Shown here piece after piece: positions 10,743 to 21,419 of a stretch of 64,000 nt of DNA. Source of the DNA: Vombatus ursinus (taxonomy: Eukaryota; Chordata; Mammalia; Diprotodontia; Vombatidae); assembly GCF_900497805.2 (NCBI RefSeq), contig NW_020954550.1:32617853-32681852 (forward strand), written 5' to 3'. The translations under genes and the position numbers were made by a program. The notes under the pieces were generated by a model. It was not told the origin of the DNA. It did no database searches and saw nothing but the letters and a program-made list of their open reading frames with translations. The stretch's first letter is position 1. Each line of letters starts with the position of its first letter.

Positions 10743-11999
10743 AGTATAGGATGTAAAATGAATAATTTTGATTCCACTAAATTAAAAAAGTTTTCCACAA
10801 ACAAAAACCAATGCAACCAAAATTAAAAGGAAAAAAGAAAGCTTGAATTTTTTTTACAGCGTCTCTGAAAAAGGCCTCATTTATCAAATATATAGACAAC
10901 TGAGTCAAATTTATAAAAGCATATGTCAATCCCCAGTTGATAAATGGCCAAAGGATATGAGCAGTCAGATTTCAGATAAATTAAAGCTAGCTATAGTCAT
11001 ATGAAAAGATGCTCCAAATCACTATTGGTTGAGGAAATGCAAATTGAAACAACTATGAGGCACCACCTCACACCTATCAGGTTGGATAATACGACAGAAA
11101 AGAAAAATGATGAATGTTGGAGAGGATGTGGGAAAATTGGGACATTATTATACTGCTGATAAGCTGTGAACCGATTCTACAATTCTGAAGAGTAATTTGG
11201 AACTATGTCCAAAGGGCTACAAAATTGTGCATACCCTTCGACCCAGCAATACTACTATTAGATGTATATCCCAAAGAGATTTTAGAAAAGGGAAAGGACC
11301 TATATGCAGAAAAATATTTATAGCAGCTCTTTTTATGGTGGCAAAGAAATGGAAATTGAAGGGATATCCATTAATTGAGGAATGGCTAAATAAGTTGTGC
11401 TATACAATAGTGATGGAATGCTACTGTGCTCTAAGAAATGGCAAGCAGGATGATTTCAGAAAAATGGGGAAAGACTTATGTGAGTTGATGCAAAATGAAA
11501 TGAGCAGAACAAGGAGAACATTGTATACAGTAACAGCAATATTTTATGATGATCAACTGTGGATGACTTAGCTATTCTTAGCAATACAATGATTCAAGAC
11601 AATTCCAAAGGACTCATGATGAAAAATGCTACCTACATCCGGAGGAAGAATGGATGGAGTCTGAATGCAGATCGAAACATACCATTTTCCACTTTTTTTT
11701 CTCTTTTTTGATGTTTTTTTTTGTCTGTGTTTTCTTTCACAACCTGACTAACATGGAAATATGTTTTGCATGATTGCACATGTATAACCTATAAAAATTG
11801 CCTACCATCTCAGGAAAGAGTGAAAGGAAAGAGAGAGGGAGAGAATTTGGAGTTCAAAATTTTAGAAAATGAACATTAAAATTATTTTACATGTAATTGG
11901 GAAAACTATTATTCAACCCCCCCTCCCCAAGATTCAATAAAGACATTAGTTAAAACAGCAACTTTGAGAAAGTGGGATGTGATGTGCTTGTGAAATCAG

Positions 12000-12700
12000 G
12001 AAAAAAATCAATAGAAAAGTAATAGAAAAAATACTATGTATTGCTTCCTAGTAAGAAAAATTGCTATTACTTTTAGGGGAAAAGTAATACAAAAACACAA
12101 GTTAAAATAAAGATTAAATTGATTAAATATGTGACAATCAATTTATTAAAACTATTTTCAAAAATAGTATAGAACCAAATGCAAAACAATTTTACTGAAA
12201 TAATAAAAGAACTAAATAATCCAATATTCATGGTTAGATCAAACTAAAACAGGGTGTCCCAAAAGTCTTAGTGTATTTTAGGCTTTAATAGCATTTAATA
12301 GATTAAGATGGACCAAGACTTTTGGGATATGCTGTGTAGCACAGATGACAATAATTCTCAAATTAATCAATAGACTAAATGTTTACAGCAATCAAAATGA
12401 CCAATTGCATAATTCTATAGTGGTAGACAAAATAAAACAAAACTCATGGAAAAATTAAAGGTTTAAAAATCAAGTGAAATGATGGAAAAGAAAATTGAAG
12501 AGGGAATTGTACTTCATATCTCAAATCTTTCATTCAGCATTAATTATCAAAAATTATTTTGTAATGGATTACAAATAGATTAATTGAATTGATTGCAATA
12601 ATAAGCTAAAATCACATATTTATAGCATTTGATAAAACTAGAATCACAAAACATTGAGGAAAGTTTTTGTTAGTCAGCAGAGATTGTTGAAATATGAGGT
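12000..12700 (+). mobile_element. Old L1 ORF2 fragment, interrupted by a mariner-like MITE
   Basis: Matches the L1 ORF2 stretch after the RT domain: 'aatattcatggttagatc' before the MITE, and 'gacaataattctcaaatta', 'ccaattgcataattctata' and 'aacaaaactcatgga' after it. It is more diverged than the L1 just upstream, so it is a separate and older copy. Confidence 0.55.
12250..12334. mobile_element. Mariner/Tc1-like mini-element (MADE1-like, 85 bp)
   Basis: Ends form inverted repeats: 'cagggtgtcccaaaagtctt' on the left against 'cagcatatcccaaaagtctt' as the reverse complement of the right, 17 of 20 matching. Length and structure resemble the palindromic mini-mariners of mammals. The TA duplication expected for the superfamily is not visible, probably lost by mutation, so the superfamily is an inference. 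Confidence 0.68.
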
Positions 12701-12715
12701 TCTAAATGGATCATT

Positions 12716-12866
12716 TTTTTTTGGTGACGCAATTGGGGTTAAGTGACTTGCCCAAGATCACACAGCTGGTACGTGTCAAGTGTTTGGACTGAGGCTGGAT
12801 TTGAACCCAGGTCCTCCTGATTTCGGGGCCGGTGCTGTACCCACTGCGCCACCTAGCTGCCCCTAA
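12716..12866 (-). repeat. Class W (WSINE1-like) SINE
   Basis: A well-preserved reverse copy: 'caattggggttaagtgact', 'caagatcacacagctggtac', 'gatttgaacccaggtcctc', 'ccactgcgccacctagctgc'. It is one of the least diverged SINEs in the window. Confidence 0.93.
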
Positions 12867-13744
12867 ATATATTTTTAAAAAAATTGAAAATTGAGTGAAA
12901 ATAATTATTCTATCTTTCACAATTCTTGAGAGAGAATGAATACTTAATAAGTAAAGATTTAGAGAAAAGTCTAAGAGATATAATTGGTGAATTTGATTAT
13001 GTTAAAAAATACCCACATGAATTAGTGATGTTCATATTCCCTCCAGTGATTCAGATGCATCCATGCCTCCCTATCCCCTGTGACTCTTGCCCATGTGCTT
13101 CCATAATTTATGCATGAAACAAAAATGGAAGGATCTACCCAATGTTATGGAGGCCTTTCTTACTTTCTCTTGATATTTTGAAGAGACCAGGAAAATGCAT
13201 AGGCAACTCACAAGTTATTCCTAGCTCTCACCATGTGACCATTGTATCTTAAAAAAAAGGGTACATTTCTTTGATGGCATCTTATTCTGGTTCTTCTTCA
13301 TAGTTCTTATTTGTTTTAGTACTTCAGCCTACTCACACTCCATTGCCCACTAAGTAAATTCAATTTTGACTTTTTTTTCCCAGACACTGTTTTGTTCCAA
13401 GACTTACCACCATAGAACAACACTGTTGGTATGAAACATATTGGCTTTTATTTAAGGAGAAGTTGAGGTGCCAAAGCTTTATAATTTCCCAAAGACAATT
13501 CAACTTTCTATCTTTATCCTATTCAATTGTAGTCCCAACTCAGATTTTATTATAAAAAATAAACTTAAAAAGCTTTTGTATCAAAAAAGCAATATATTCC
13601 CAGTAAAAAGGAGACATACCTGGAAAAATTTGAATTTTGTAACTCTGAGTAAAGTCTCACAAAATATACAAGGAACAAAAAGAGACATTTATGAGCATAA
13701 CAGTCATTCTTCAAATGATACGTAGTAAAAATGAGCAGATAGTT
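12867..13744. other. No recognised feature
   Basis: About 880 bp of AT-rich DNA without a recognised repeat or coding region. Open frames such as 13468-13725 are low-complexity Lys/Asn/Ile-rich translations and match no family that I know. Confidence 0.45.
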
Positions 13745-14022
13745 ATTTTAATTATAATTAATGATAGCTAGCATTTCTATAGCACTTTAATGTTTATAAA
13801 AGAGTTTATAAATGTTATCTTGTTTTATCTTCTCAACAACCCTGGAAAGTAGGTGTTATTATTGTACCCATTTTACAGATGAGGGAAACCAAGGTAGATA
13901 GAAGTTCCATGACTTGCCCAGTATCGCACAGGTAGCAAGTGTCTGAGACCAGATTTTAATTCCTGCCTTCTTGACCTCAGGCCCATTTCAGTGTCCACTG
14001 CACCACCTAATTTTGTCACCTA
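13745..14022 (-). repeat. Class B (MIR/THER1-like) CORE-SINE
   Basis: Reverse orientation: 'agctagcatttctatagca', 'ttctcaacaaccctggaaag', 'cccattttacagatgaggg', 'gacttgcccagtatcgcac' and 'gtccactgcaccacc'. Confidence 0.85.
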
Positions 14023-14096
14023 AAACACAAATAACAACCACCACATTTTAAAATGTTCACAATCTCTAAAATTGGGAAATTTACATTAAGACATGT

Positions 14097-14430
14097 AAGC
14101 AAAGACCTGGGAAGATGTATATGAACTGATCCAAAGTGAAATGAGCAGAATCAGGAGAACCTTGTACACAGTAACAGCAATCTTGTAAAATGATTAATTG
14201 TGAATAATTCAGCTATTCTCAGCAATACAATGATCTAAGACAATTCCAAAGGACCCATGACAGAAAAATGCTATTCACCTCCAGAGAGAGAACTGATGAA
14301 CCCAGAGTATAGATTGAATCATATTTTTTCACTTTCTTTATTTTTCTTGTTTTTTTGTGTGTATTTTCTTTTACAACATGACTAATATGGAAATATGTTT
14401 TATATGACTTCACATGTTTAATGAATTTAA
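14097..14430 (+). mobile_element. L1 3' end (truncated)
   Basis: Begins in the ORF2 C-terminus ('aaagacctgggaagatgtat', 'gaaatgagcagaatcagg', 'ttgtacacagtaacagcaa') and runs into the 3' UTR ('gcaatacaatgatctaaga', 'acatgactaatatggaaat'). The coding part is only about 40 residues long. Confidence 0.8.
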
Positions 14431-14509
14431 TCTTATTGCTTGTCTTCTGGGTGGGGGAAGAGCTAAATGGAAGTCTGTGATTCTATCCAAACTCCATCAA
14501 GGTGGAAAA

Positions 14510-14895
14510 GACAAGACAATAAAATTATATGCTAGCATGGCTTTGATTAAACTGGTAAGTTATTGCACTACTGGTGAAATTGTAAATTGGTTCATCTTTT
14601 GAGAAGGCAATGTAAAAAATGTTCAAAGAGAGTTACTCAGGTATGTGGATCTTTGACCCAGTAGTCTTGTCTTTTGGATTATACTTCAAGGTGGCTACTG
14701 TCAGGAAAAAAAAGACCCTTGTGTACAAAAATAGTCTTAGTAGTGCTACATATAATAGCAAAAACAAACAAACAAACAAAAGAAAACAAAAAAAAAGCTG
14801 GAAACAAATCAGGTGTCCATCAATTAAAGGAAGACTGAACAAATTCTAGTATATGAATGTGATGAAATAGTATTAGGCCTTAAAAAATGTTTGTT
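14510..14895 (+). mobile_element. Older L1 ORF2 C-terminal fragment
   Basis: Shows the order expected of L1: 'gtaaattggttcatctttt', 'gtggatctttgacccag', 'cttgtgtacaaaaatagtc', 'tcaggtgtccatcaattaa'. It contains an (AAAC)n run near 14760-14795. Divergence is high. Confidence 0.6.
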
Positions 14896-15262
14896 GTAGA
14901 AGACAGCCAGTTATAAAGGATAAGGAATTAAAGGACTTGGGTTCAAAACTTGCATTTGCAATTTTCTACCTTTGTAACTTGAGCACATTATTTAATCTTT
15001 TTGGGACTCAGTTTGTTCATTTGTAAAATGAGGGGATTTTACTAGATCAGAGGCCTCAAACTCACTGCAGTGCCCAGAGCAAGATTAAAATGTAATTGGG
15101 AAATGTAAAACAAAATAAATTAAAATGCAATACAACAAGGATAATGTTAATTCGTCTTTTTCTAAGTCAATATTCCACCAGCAGGGTCAGTTTTCTATTT
15201 GAGTTTGGTGACATTGGATTAGATAACCTATAAGGGTCTCTTCCAACTCTTTCTCTGACTTT
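14895..15262 (+). repeat. Class C CORE-SINE, split by a hAT element
   Basis: The 5' part (14895-15047) ends with 'aggggattttactagat'. The tail resumes after the hAT at 15217 with 'gattagataacctataagg' and 'tcttccaactctttc'. The hAT therefore entered at the 'gactagat' word of the tail. Confidence 0.8.
15048..15216. mobile_element. Non-autonomous hAT element, family 2
   Basis: 169 bp with inverted ends ('cagaggcctcaaactca' left, 'tgagtttggtgacattg' right). The flanking words tactagat (15040-15047) and gattagat (15217-15224) are an imperfect 8-bp duplication inside the SINE tail. The interior contains 'agattaaaatgtaattggg'. I recall this interior from a common marsupial MITE with 'cagaggtgtcaaactc' ends. 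Confidence 0.78.
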
Positions 15263-15637
15263 CTAAACCAATGAAGTATTGATAGACAGGTGAAATGATG
15301 CGAAGTGAAGAAAGGAAAACTGAAAGGCATTATACACATTGATTGTAGCTGTGAAGTCAAAGACAGCAATAACAGCAACATGTCTATGTTATAGGCAGAG
15401 AAAAGGTCAAAGAATGATCAATAAAATAAAGGTGATCGAAGTACTCCTATGTTAAATTCAATACTCACATGTTTTGGGGGTAGGTTAACAATTAGTAAAT
15501 AACACATTTAGAGATAATGTAATCATTTATAATCTCAGTTATGGTTCATCTTAAATCTACATTTTTCTTTTTCTATTTTTTTCCTTTTCAAATGCTCTTG
15601 TTTACGTATTTGAATACCTATACTTGTCCATGGAGAT

Positions 15638-15795
15638 GCAGTCAGAATCAGGCAAACTTGGGTTTAAATCCTTCCTCTGACACATGCTGGTGTGTGATTT
15701 TGGGCAAGTCACTTAATCTCATGGTGTCCCAGCCATCTCTCTAGAACTGTAAGATTTAGAAGAGTTACCTCTCTCTATTGGCAAAGGGAGTTTTC
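15638..15795 (+). repeat. Class D tRNA-derived SINE
   Basis: 'agtcagaatcaggcaaac', 'ttgggtttaaatccttcctc', 'gattttgggcaagtcact' and the class D tail 'gccatctctctagaactgt'. The tail resembles WALLSI-type marsupial SINEs. Confidence 0.7.
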
Positions 15796-15807
15796 TAGTG
15801 AGCTATT

Positions 15808-16075
15808 CCCTTAGTGGTGTGGTGGATAGAACCCTGGGCCTGGAGTCAGGATAGACCAGAGTTCAAATCCCTTCTCAGACACTTATTAGCTGTGTGACTT
15901 TGGGCAAGTTACTTAATCTATATTAGCCTCAGTTTCCTTAACTGTAAAATGAAGATAATAATAGCATCTATCTCCCAGAGTTTCAGTGAGATAATATTCA
16001 TATCAAATGAGATAATATTCATAAAGTACTCAGCACAGTGACTAGCATATAGCAGGTGCCTACTAAATACTTCTT
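15808..16075 (+). repeat. Class B (MIR/THER1-like) CORE-SINE
   Basis: Nearly complete: 'tggtgtggtggatagaacc', 'gtcaggatagaccagag', 'tgactttgggcaagttac', 'aatgaagataataatagc', ending 'agcatatagcaggtgccta'. The phrase 'gagataatattcat' occurs twice near 15989-16022, a small internal duplication. A (CTTT)n run follows. Confidence 0.88.
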
Positions 16076-16164
16076 TCTTTCTTTCCTAGATTGATAGAAT
16101 CACAAGTCTGGACCAAACACATAAGTAAAATGAGATAGCAGCTATAATAAACTTTTCTATGGGA

Positions 16165-16312
16165 ATTAAAATTATGTATATATAAATATATATAAACACA
16201 CACACACATATATACTATCAACATATGCACATGTTTGTGTGTATATTTATATGTAATTTATATATGTATATCTATCTGTGTGTGTATACACACATACGTA
16301 TACACATAAGTC
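16165..16312. repeat. (TA)n/(CA)n/(TG)n compound microsatellite
   Basis: Alternating purine-pyrimidine runs of tata, acac and tgtg over about 150 bp, with interruptions. Confidence 0.85.
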
Positions 16313-16465
16313 CTCTTCCTGCCTTAGTAAACAAAGTCTAGTGAATAGAACTGGATTTTTCTTTATTGGTTGAGGACACTCTAATATCTCAGTGTATTCA
16401 TTCTATATATCACTTCTCTTTAAAGTAAGAGTTGGGACAAGGAATTTGTGTGTACTGGGTATTGT

Positions 16466-16484
16466 TAGAAAATTACATTTTCTG
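16466..16484 (+). repeat. Left target duplication of the 16.5-kb L1
   Basis: 'tagaaaattacattttctg' here and 'tagaaaattatggtttctg' at 17219-17237 match at 16 of 19 positions and flank the L1 exactly. Confidence 0.7.
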
Positions 16485-17218
16485 CTATGCCCAAAGGGCA
16501 ATCAAATTGTGCATATCCACTGATCCAGGAATACCAATACTAGGTCCATATCTGAAAGAGAGCATAAAAAAAGAAAAAGGACTTATATGAACAAAAATAT
16601 TTTAGCATCTCTTTTTGTAGTGGCAAAGACAGGAAACTGAGGGGATGCACGTAAGTTGGGGGATGGTTGAACAAGTTATGGTATGTGAATGTAATGGAAT
16701 GCTATAAGAAATTATGAGCAGCTAAATTTCAGAAAAAACCTGGAAAGACTTACATGAACTGATGCTGAGTGAAGTGAGCAGAATCAGGAGAACATTGAAT
16801 ACAGTAATAGCAACATTGTGCAATGATCAACTATGATTGACTTAACTCTTCTCAGTAATACAGTGATCCAAGACAATTCCAAAAGGCTCTTGATGGAAAA
16901 TGCTATCCACATCCAAAGAAAGAGCTATGAAGTCTGAATGCAGATCAAAGCATACTGTTTTCATTTATTTTTGTTTTTGTTTTTTGTGGCTTTTCCCTTT
17001 TGTTCTGTTTCTTCTTTCAAACATGACTAATGTAGAAATATGTTTAACATGATTGCACATGTATAATCTATGTCAGATTGCTTGCCTTCTTGGGAAAGGG
17101 GGATGAGAGGGATCAAGAAAAATTTGGAACTCAAAATCTTATAAAAATGAATGTTGAAAATTGCCTTTATATGTAATTGGGAAAAAATAAAATACTATTT
17201 ACTAAAAAAATTTAAAAA
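16485..17218 (+). mobile_element. 5'-truncated L1 3' end
   Basis: Starts in the ORF2 C-terminus ('atgcccaaagggcaatcaa') and contains 'aagtgagcagaatcaggag' and 'acatgactaatgtagaaata'. It ends 'aaaaataaaatactattt' with an A-rich tail. Flanking 19-bp imperfect duplications show a complete insertion of a 5'-truncated copy. The reading frame is broken. Confidence 0.85.
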
Positions 17219-17348
17219 TAGAAAATTATGGTTTCTGTATGATACTATTTATTAGAATCTTTGTGTCTTCACATGTGACTTGACTTGTTAGAAAATAAAA
17301 TACTTAAAGCCATCTATAGTCATATGAAAAAAATGCTCTAAATCACTA

Positions 17349-17882
17349 TTGATTAGAGAAATGGAGATCAAAACAACTCTGAGGTATCACATCACAGCTA
17401 TCAGATTGGCCAACATGACAAAACAGGAAAATGATAAATATTGGAGAAGATGTGGGAAAATTGGAACACTAATGCATTGTTGGTGGAGTTGTGAAATAAT
17501 CCAACCATTTTGTAAAACAATTTGGAACTATGCCCAAAGGGCCATAAAAATGTGCATACCCTTTGACCCAGCAATAGCACTTCTAGGGCTATATCCCAAA
17601 GAGATCATACAAATGGGAAAAGCACCCACACATACAAAAATATTTATAGCGGCTCTTTTTGTGGTGGCAAAAAATTGGAAATTGAGAGTATGCCCATCAA
17701 TTGGAGAATGGTTGAACAAGTTGTGGTGTATGAATGTGATGGAATACTATTGTGTTCTAAGAAATGATGAACAGGCTGACTTCAGAAAAACCTGGAAAGA
17801 CATGTATGGTCTGATGCTGAGTGAAGTGAGCAGAACCAAGAGAATGTTGTACACAATAACAGCCACATTGTGCAATGACTAA
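17349..17882 (+). pseudogene. L1 ORF2p C-terminal remnant, open for 177 codons
   Basis: An uninterrupted run of the L1 ORF2p C-terminus: 'GTLMHCWWSC', 'PFDPAIALLGLYPKE', 'KIFIAALFVVAKNWK' and 'SIGEWLNKL'. These match the conserved C-terminal region ('PFDPAIPLLGIYPK') of mammalian L1 ORF2p. The N-terminal endonuclease and RT domains are absent because the copy is 5' truncated. The first Met is incidental and no expression is implied. Confidence 0.85.
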
Positions 17883-18014
17883 TATTGATAAACTTAACCC
17901 TTTCCAGCAATACAAGGATCTAAGACATCTCCAAAGGCCTCATGATGAATATTGATAAACTTAACCCTTTCCAGCAATACAAGGATCTAAGACATCTCCA
18001 AAGGCCTCATGATG
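17881..18014 (+). repeat. Perfect 67-bp tandem duplication
   Basis: Unit 17881-17947 is repeated base for base at 17948-18014. Both begin 'aatattgataaacttaacc' and end 'ggcctcatgatg'. No differences are seen. Confidence 0.97.
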
Positions 18015-18324
18015 GAAAATGCTATCCACATACAAAGAAAAAACTATGGAGTTTGAATGCAGATAGAAGCATACTATTTGCTCTTTTTTTTTTCTTCTGG
18101 AGTTTTGTTTCCTCTTTCTGGTGGTTCCTCCTATTGGTTCTAATGCTTACTTACAACATGACTAAAGTTAAAATATGTTTAACAGGAATGTGTATGTATA
18201 GCCTATATCAGATTGTGTGCTGTCTTGGGGAGGGTGGTGGGGAGAAGGGGGACAAAAATTTTAAACTCAAAAGTGTATGGAAGTGATTGTTGATAAATAA
18301 AAAAAAAAGAAAAGAAAATGCTTA

Positions 18325-19435
18325 CTGGCTATGGAGTCCTGAGCATTAAAAATATGTGCATTTGTATAAAGTAATAATAAAATATAATACTTAAAAATGC
18401 TGTGTCCTAGGAACTTGCCTACTTTTTCTGCCCTCAACCCTTGCTTTGATTAAAGAGCACAGTATTCAAATCAATTCACCAGATACTTTTAAGTAACTGC
18501 TTTTTGCAAGAACAGTAGATATAGATGTGGAAGATTTAGAAGACTGGGCAAAATTTGTAATGACTATAAAACACATCCTAGAAGTTTATTGTTAAACAAA
18601 TCCCTGATAATGGCTTATATTCTTATGACTTAAACTCATTTTCCTAAGAATGGAGTGATGGAAAAAAATCTCATCAGTTTTGGATCCTAGTTATAGTAAC
18701 TCGGTTTCAGTTAATTGAGACTTCACTGTATATAAATAATGGGAGAAAGCTCCTGCTTTAGCTCATAGAGTTATCATTAATTAGTGATGGCAGGGTGCTC
18801 TGGGAAATCAAACAAAGCAAAACTCTTGGGACAGGATGAGCATTATTATTTATACCTTACCCCATTAATTGTTACCAAGGTCACTCAAAGAAAGAAGATA
18901 AGAAATACTTCAACAAGAAACCACAGGCACATTCATCACATTCATAGGGTTTTCTATAAGAAAGTACAGTTAACTGTAAAAGAGAAATGGTGGTGGAGGT
19001 GGATTGTGTGTGTGTGTGTGTGTGTATGTGTATTTAAACCAGTACACACCTATGTTTAAAATCAGCAATTGTGTTGCCTGTGTGAGCCATGGATAAAGAG
19101 GCAAAGAAATTGTTTAAGTACCACTGACTGGAAAATCAAATAACTGAATATATGAAAGCTTACAAAAATAGATTGCTGTTTAGGTTTCCTAAAGACTGGC
19201 AATCACTTATGGAGAATATGAGGCAGGCAAGGTTTAAAATTGATTCATTGTCATTTGGAGAGATTTCAAGTCAAGCTTTGGGGAGTCTTTCCCAATGCCA
19301 AGAAAAGAGGCTACTTGGGGATAAAAGGGATCAAATAGATGTGTAAGGATAACATAAACCATTTCTATAGCATCGAGTATGGACAGGTAGCTAACAGCTT
19401 CAGATAGGCCAAAATTCATACATTCATCTACTCAT
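18325..19435. other. No recognised feature except (TG)n at 19005-19030
   Basis: About 1.1 kb without a nameable repeat. It includes a (TG)n run of about 12 units. ORFs at 18784-19059 and 19152-19346 show no family motif. Confidence 0.45.
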
Positions 19436-19439
19436 TAAT

Positions 19440-20090
19440 TTGTACCATCCATTTGTCCATCTCTCTATTCTCTCATCCATTTGTTCAACAAGTATTTTTT
19501 GAGCATCTAGTATGTGCATAGCACTCAGCTAGGCACTGAGATATAAGATAAGTAAAAATGAAGTACCTCCCCTTCAAGGGCTTACAATCTTGCCAGGAGA
19601 AACAATACATATATACATATACAAGCAAGAAATATGTCCTAAGTTATTACTTAGATATTTCAGTATGTGAATAAGTGCTCTGCAAGAATGATGATCAATT
19701 ATAAACATTATATAAGAAAAAAAGGGAGCTCAATTTGGATGGATACAGTCAGGGAAGACTTCATAGAGGTGAAGTTGGAGGTGGGCCTGGAAGGATGGGG
19801 AGGATTAAAGGTGGTAGGAAGGGAAAAGAATCTTCAAGGGATATATGTGGGGGAAGCAACATTCAAAGGGATGTGGTGTTGGTAATGAGCATGGCATGTT
19901 TCAGGGGCAATGAGCATACTGACCTGGATGGAGAAGAGAGCTTTTGTTGGAGAATATGGGACCAAGAGTTTGTAGATACAAGTGGGGATGTCATGTTGTA
20001 AAGTCTGGAGATTTTCTGTAAGCCATGCAGGTTTTTGAGTAGCATGATGGAACTGAGGCTTTGGAATTTCTCTCAAGGTTGTGCCTAGGA
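19440..20090 (-). mobile_element. L2 LINE, 3' portion
   Basis: The left end has the reversed L2 3' tail: 'catccatttgttcaacaag', 'gcatctagtatgtgcata', 'ccccttcaagggcttacaat'. The continuation ('gggaagacttcatagaggtg', 'ggaggtgggcctggaaggat') follows the usual reversed L2 3' UTR/ORF text. Confidence 0.65.
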
Positions 20091-20440
20091 TGGATTAGAG
20101 GGGGAGAGACTAGGAGCAGAGAAGGATTTCTGAGATTGTTATGGTAATTCATTATAGAAGACCAAGCTGTATATATTTTCCTCTAAAGCAGAACTCTATA
20201 TTTCCATTTACTTCCTTGTCAGCACTTGAGGGGGGTGGCATGTGAATGGGGTTGAATATTGCAATTGAGCTGACTGTGTCCAAGTGGTTGTGGTTAAGGA
20301 GGGAAGGAGATTAAAAAAGGAGATTTGGATGATAGAATTCTTTTTTTTTTTTAAAAACCAAACAGGGCCTCAGTATGTTGCTCATTCCTTTAGAGACTTA
20401 AATTAGGCAGAGAGTGGTGAAGTGTCTATTTTCTGTCTTA
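20091..20440. other. No recognised feature
   Basis: A 350-bp stretch with a G-rich patch and a poly(T) run at 20340-20352. No family recognised. Confidence 0.4.
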
Positions 20441-21415
20441 GTCAGTTAGTCAATAAACATTTATTAAGCACCTACTATGTTCCAGGCTCCATGCTAAGTT
20501 CTGGGGATACAAAGAAAGGCAAAAGACAGACCCTGCTTTCAAGGAGTTCATAATCTAATTAAGGAGACAACACATAAAAAGTAGTGGAGAAGAGAGGGGG
20601 AGGTGAGAGAAGAAGGTGGCAGGTACCTGACCAGGATATGATAATGTCTAGAAAAGTAGCTGGGGAGGAAATGAAAAGATGACTGGTCTGGGAGTTCTCC
20701 CTAAATGGAGGAGCTCCTTACTCTCCCTCCACCCTCTCTAATCAGAGGGAGAGAGGAGTCTTAGGTGTAAGGGATACTGAGGATGTGTGAGTTCTAGGGT
20801 TGATGTGATCTTACAGAAAGGTGGAGTTCCTCATGGACATATTGAAGTCCCAAGGAGTGCCACTGAGTGGGCTATCACTCTAGTAGCTATTATAGGGACC
20901 TCCTCTCTCTGTCCCACTGAATGGAAGTTTCTGAATGATTGTCCTACTAGCTTAAAGAAAAAAAATCCAAGTAGGACATATTTTTTTTCCTGAACTTGTA
21001 ATCAAGAGGAACAATAGAATTTCTTTCCTAAAACCAGAACACTTTGCGCTTAATAATAATAATAATAATAATAATGACTATATATATATATATATCTTTC
21101 TCTCTGTTTTCTATACTTGTTGACTATAAGCTAGATATACAAGAAGTGATAAGGGCTTGAAAGGGAATTGAGGCTATGTGAGTAGGGAGCAGGAGGTTGA
21201 TGCAAGTGAGGTTGTAGAAGTAGAATCCACAAGATTTAGAAACTGATGATATGTGGAAGTGGAGGGAGAAGCAAGAGGCAAGGTTGACTCTAGGATTTTG
21301 GATGAGAGTGACTAGAAGGATGATGGTACCTTCAGGAAAAATGGAGAAGTTTAGACGTTTAGAAGAGAGATATGTACAGCCTAAATATAAAGCTAATAAA
21401 TACAAATATACATAA
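20441..21415 (-). mobile_element. L2 LINE, 3' end and RT-region remnant
   Basis: The reversed L2 3' end lies at 20441-20576 ('agcacctactatgttccag', 'ggggatacaaagaaaggca'). On the minus strand 21405-21124 translates as a 93-codon open segment with 'FHISSVSKSCGFYFYNL' and 'FQALITSCI', matching the L2 ORF2 region 'HIQSVSKSCRFYLRNL...QALVTSRLDY'. The part in between (20580-21050) is not identifiable by eye. Confidence 0.72.
21048..21096. repeat. (AAT)n and (TA)n microsatellites
   Basis: About nine AAT units followed by about nine TA units, inside the L2 region. Confidence 0.93.
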
Positions 21416-21419
21416 AGTA

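Larger units (their letters stand above)
6766..11945 (+). mobile_element. 5'-truncated L1, ORF2 RT to 3' end, interrupted by a HAL1-like insertion
   Basis: The left part (6766-7513) follows L1 ORF2 ('ataaagtaggatttatacc', 'ccaggaatgcaaagatgac') and stops at the HAL1-like insertion. The right part resumes at 9770 with the reverse-transcriptase motif FADD (inside [12 protein letters not shown], about 9788). It then runs through the ORF2 C-terminus; at 11197-11571 a 124-residue open segment carries 'KIFIAALFMVAKKWK', 'EEWLNKL' and 'SRTRRTLYTVTA'. The 3' UTR ends near 11945 with 'aattgggaaaactatt'. ORF2 is broken in many places. A (GA)n run lies inside at 10681-10742. Confidence 0.88.
17307..18308 (+). 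mobile_element. 5'-truncated L1 3' end with an internal tandem duplication
   Basis: Flanked by 'gaaaataaaatactta' (17291-17306) and 'gaaaagaaaatgctta' (18309-18324), 14 of 16 matching. It holds the ORF2 C-terminus and 3' UTR and ends in 'gataaataaaaaaaaaa'. It lies only about 70 bp beyond the previous L1. The 3' UTR carries a perfect 67-bp tandem duplication (17881-18014). Confidence 0.88.

Noticed and set aside
21124-21405. 93-codon minus-strand ORF considered as a membrane protein
   Set aside because: It matches the L2 RT-region motif 'HIQSVSKSCRFYLRNL'. The hydrophobicity comes from that LINE sequence.
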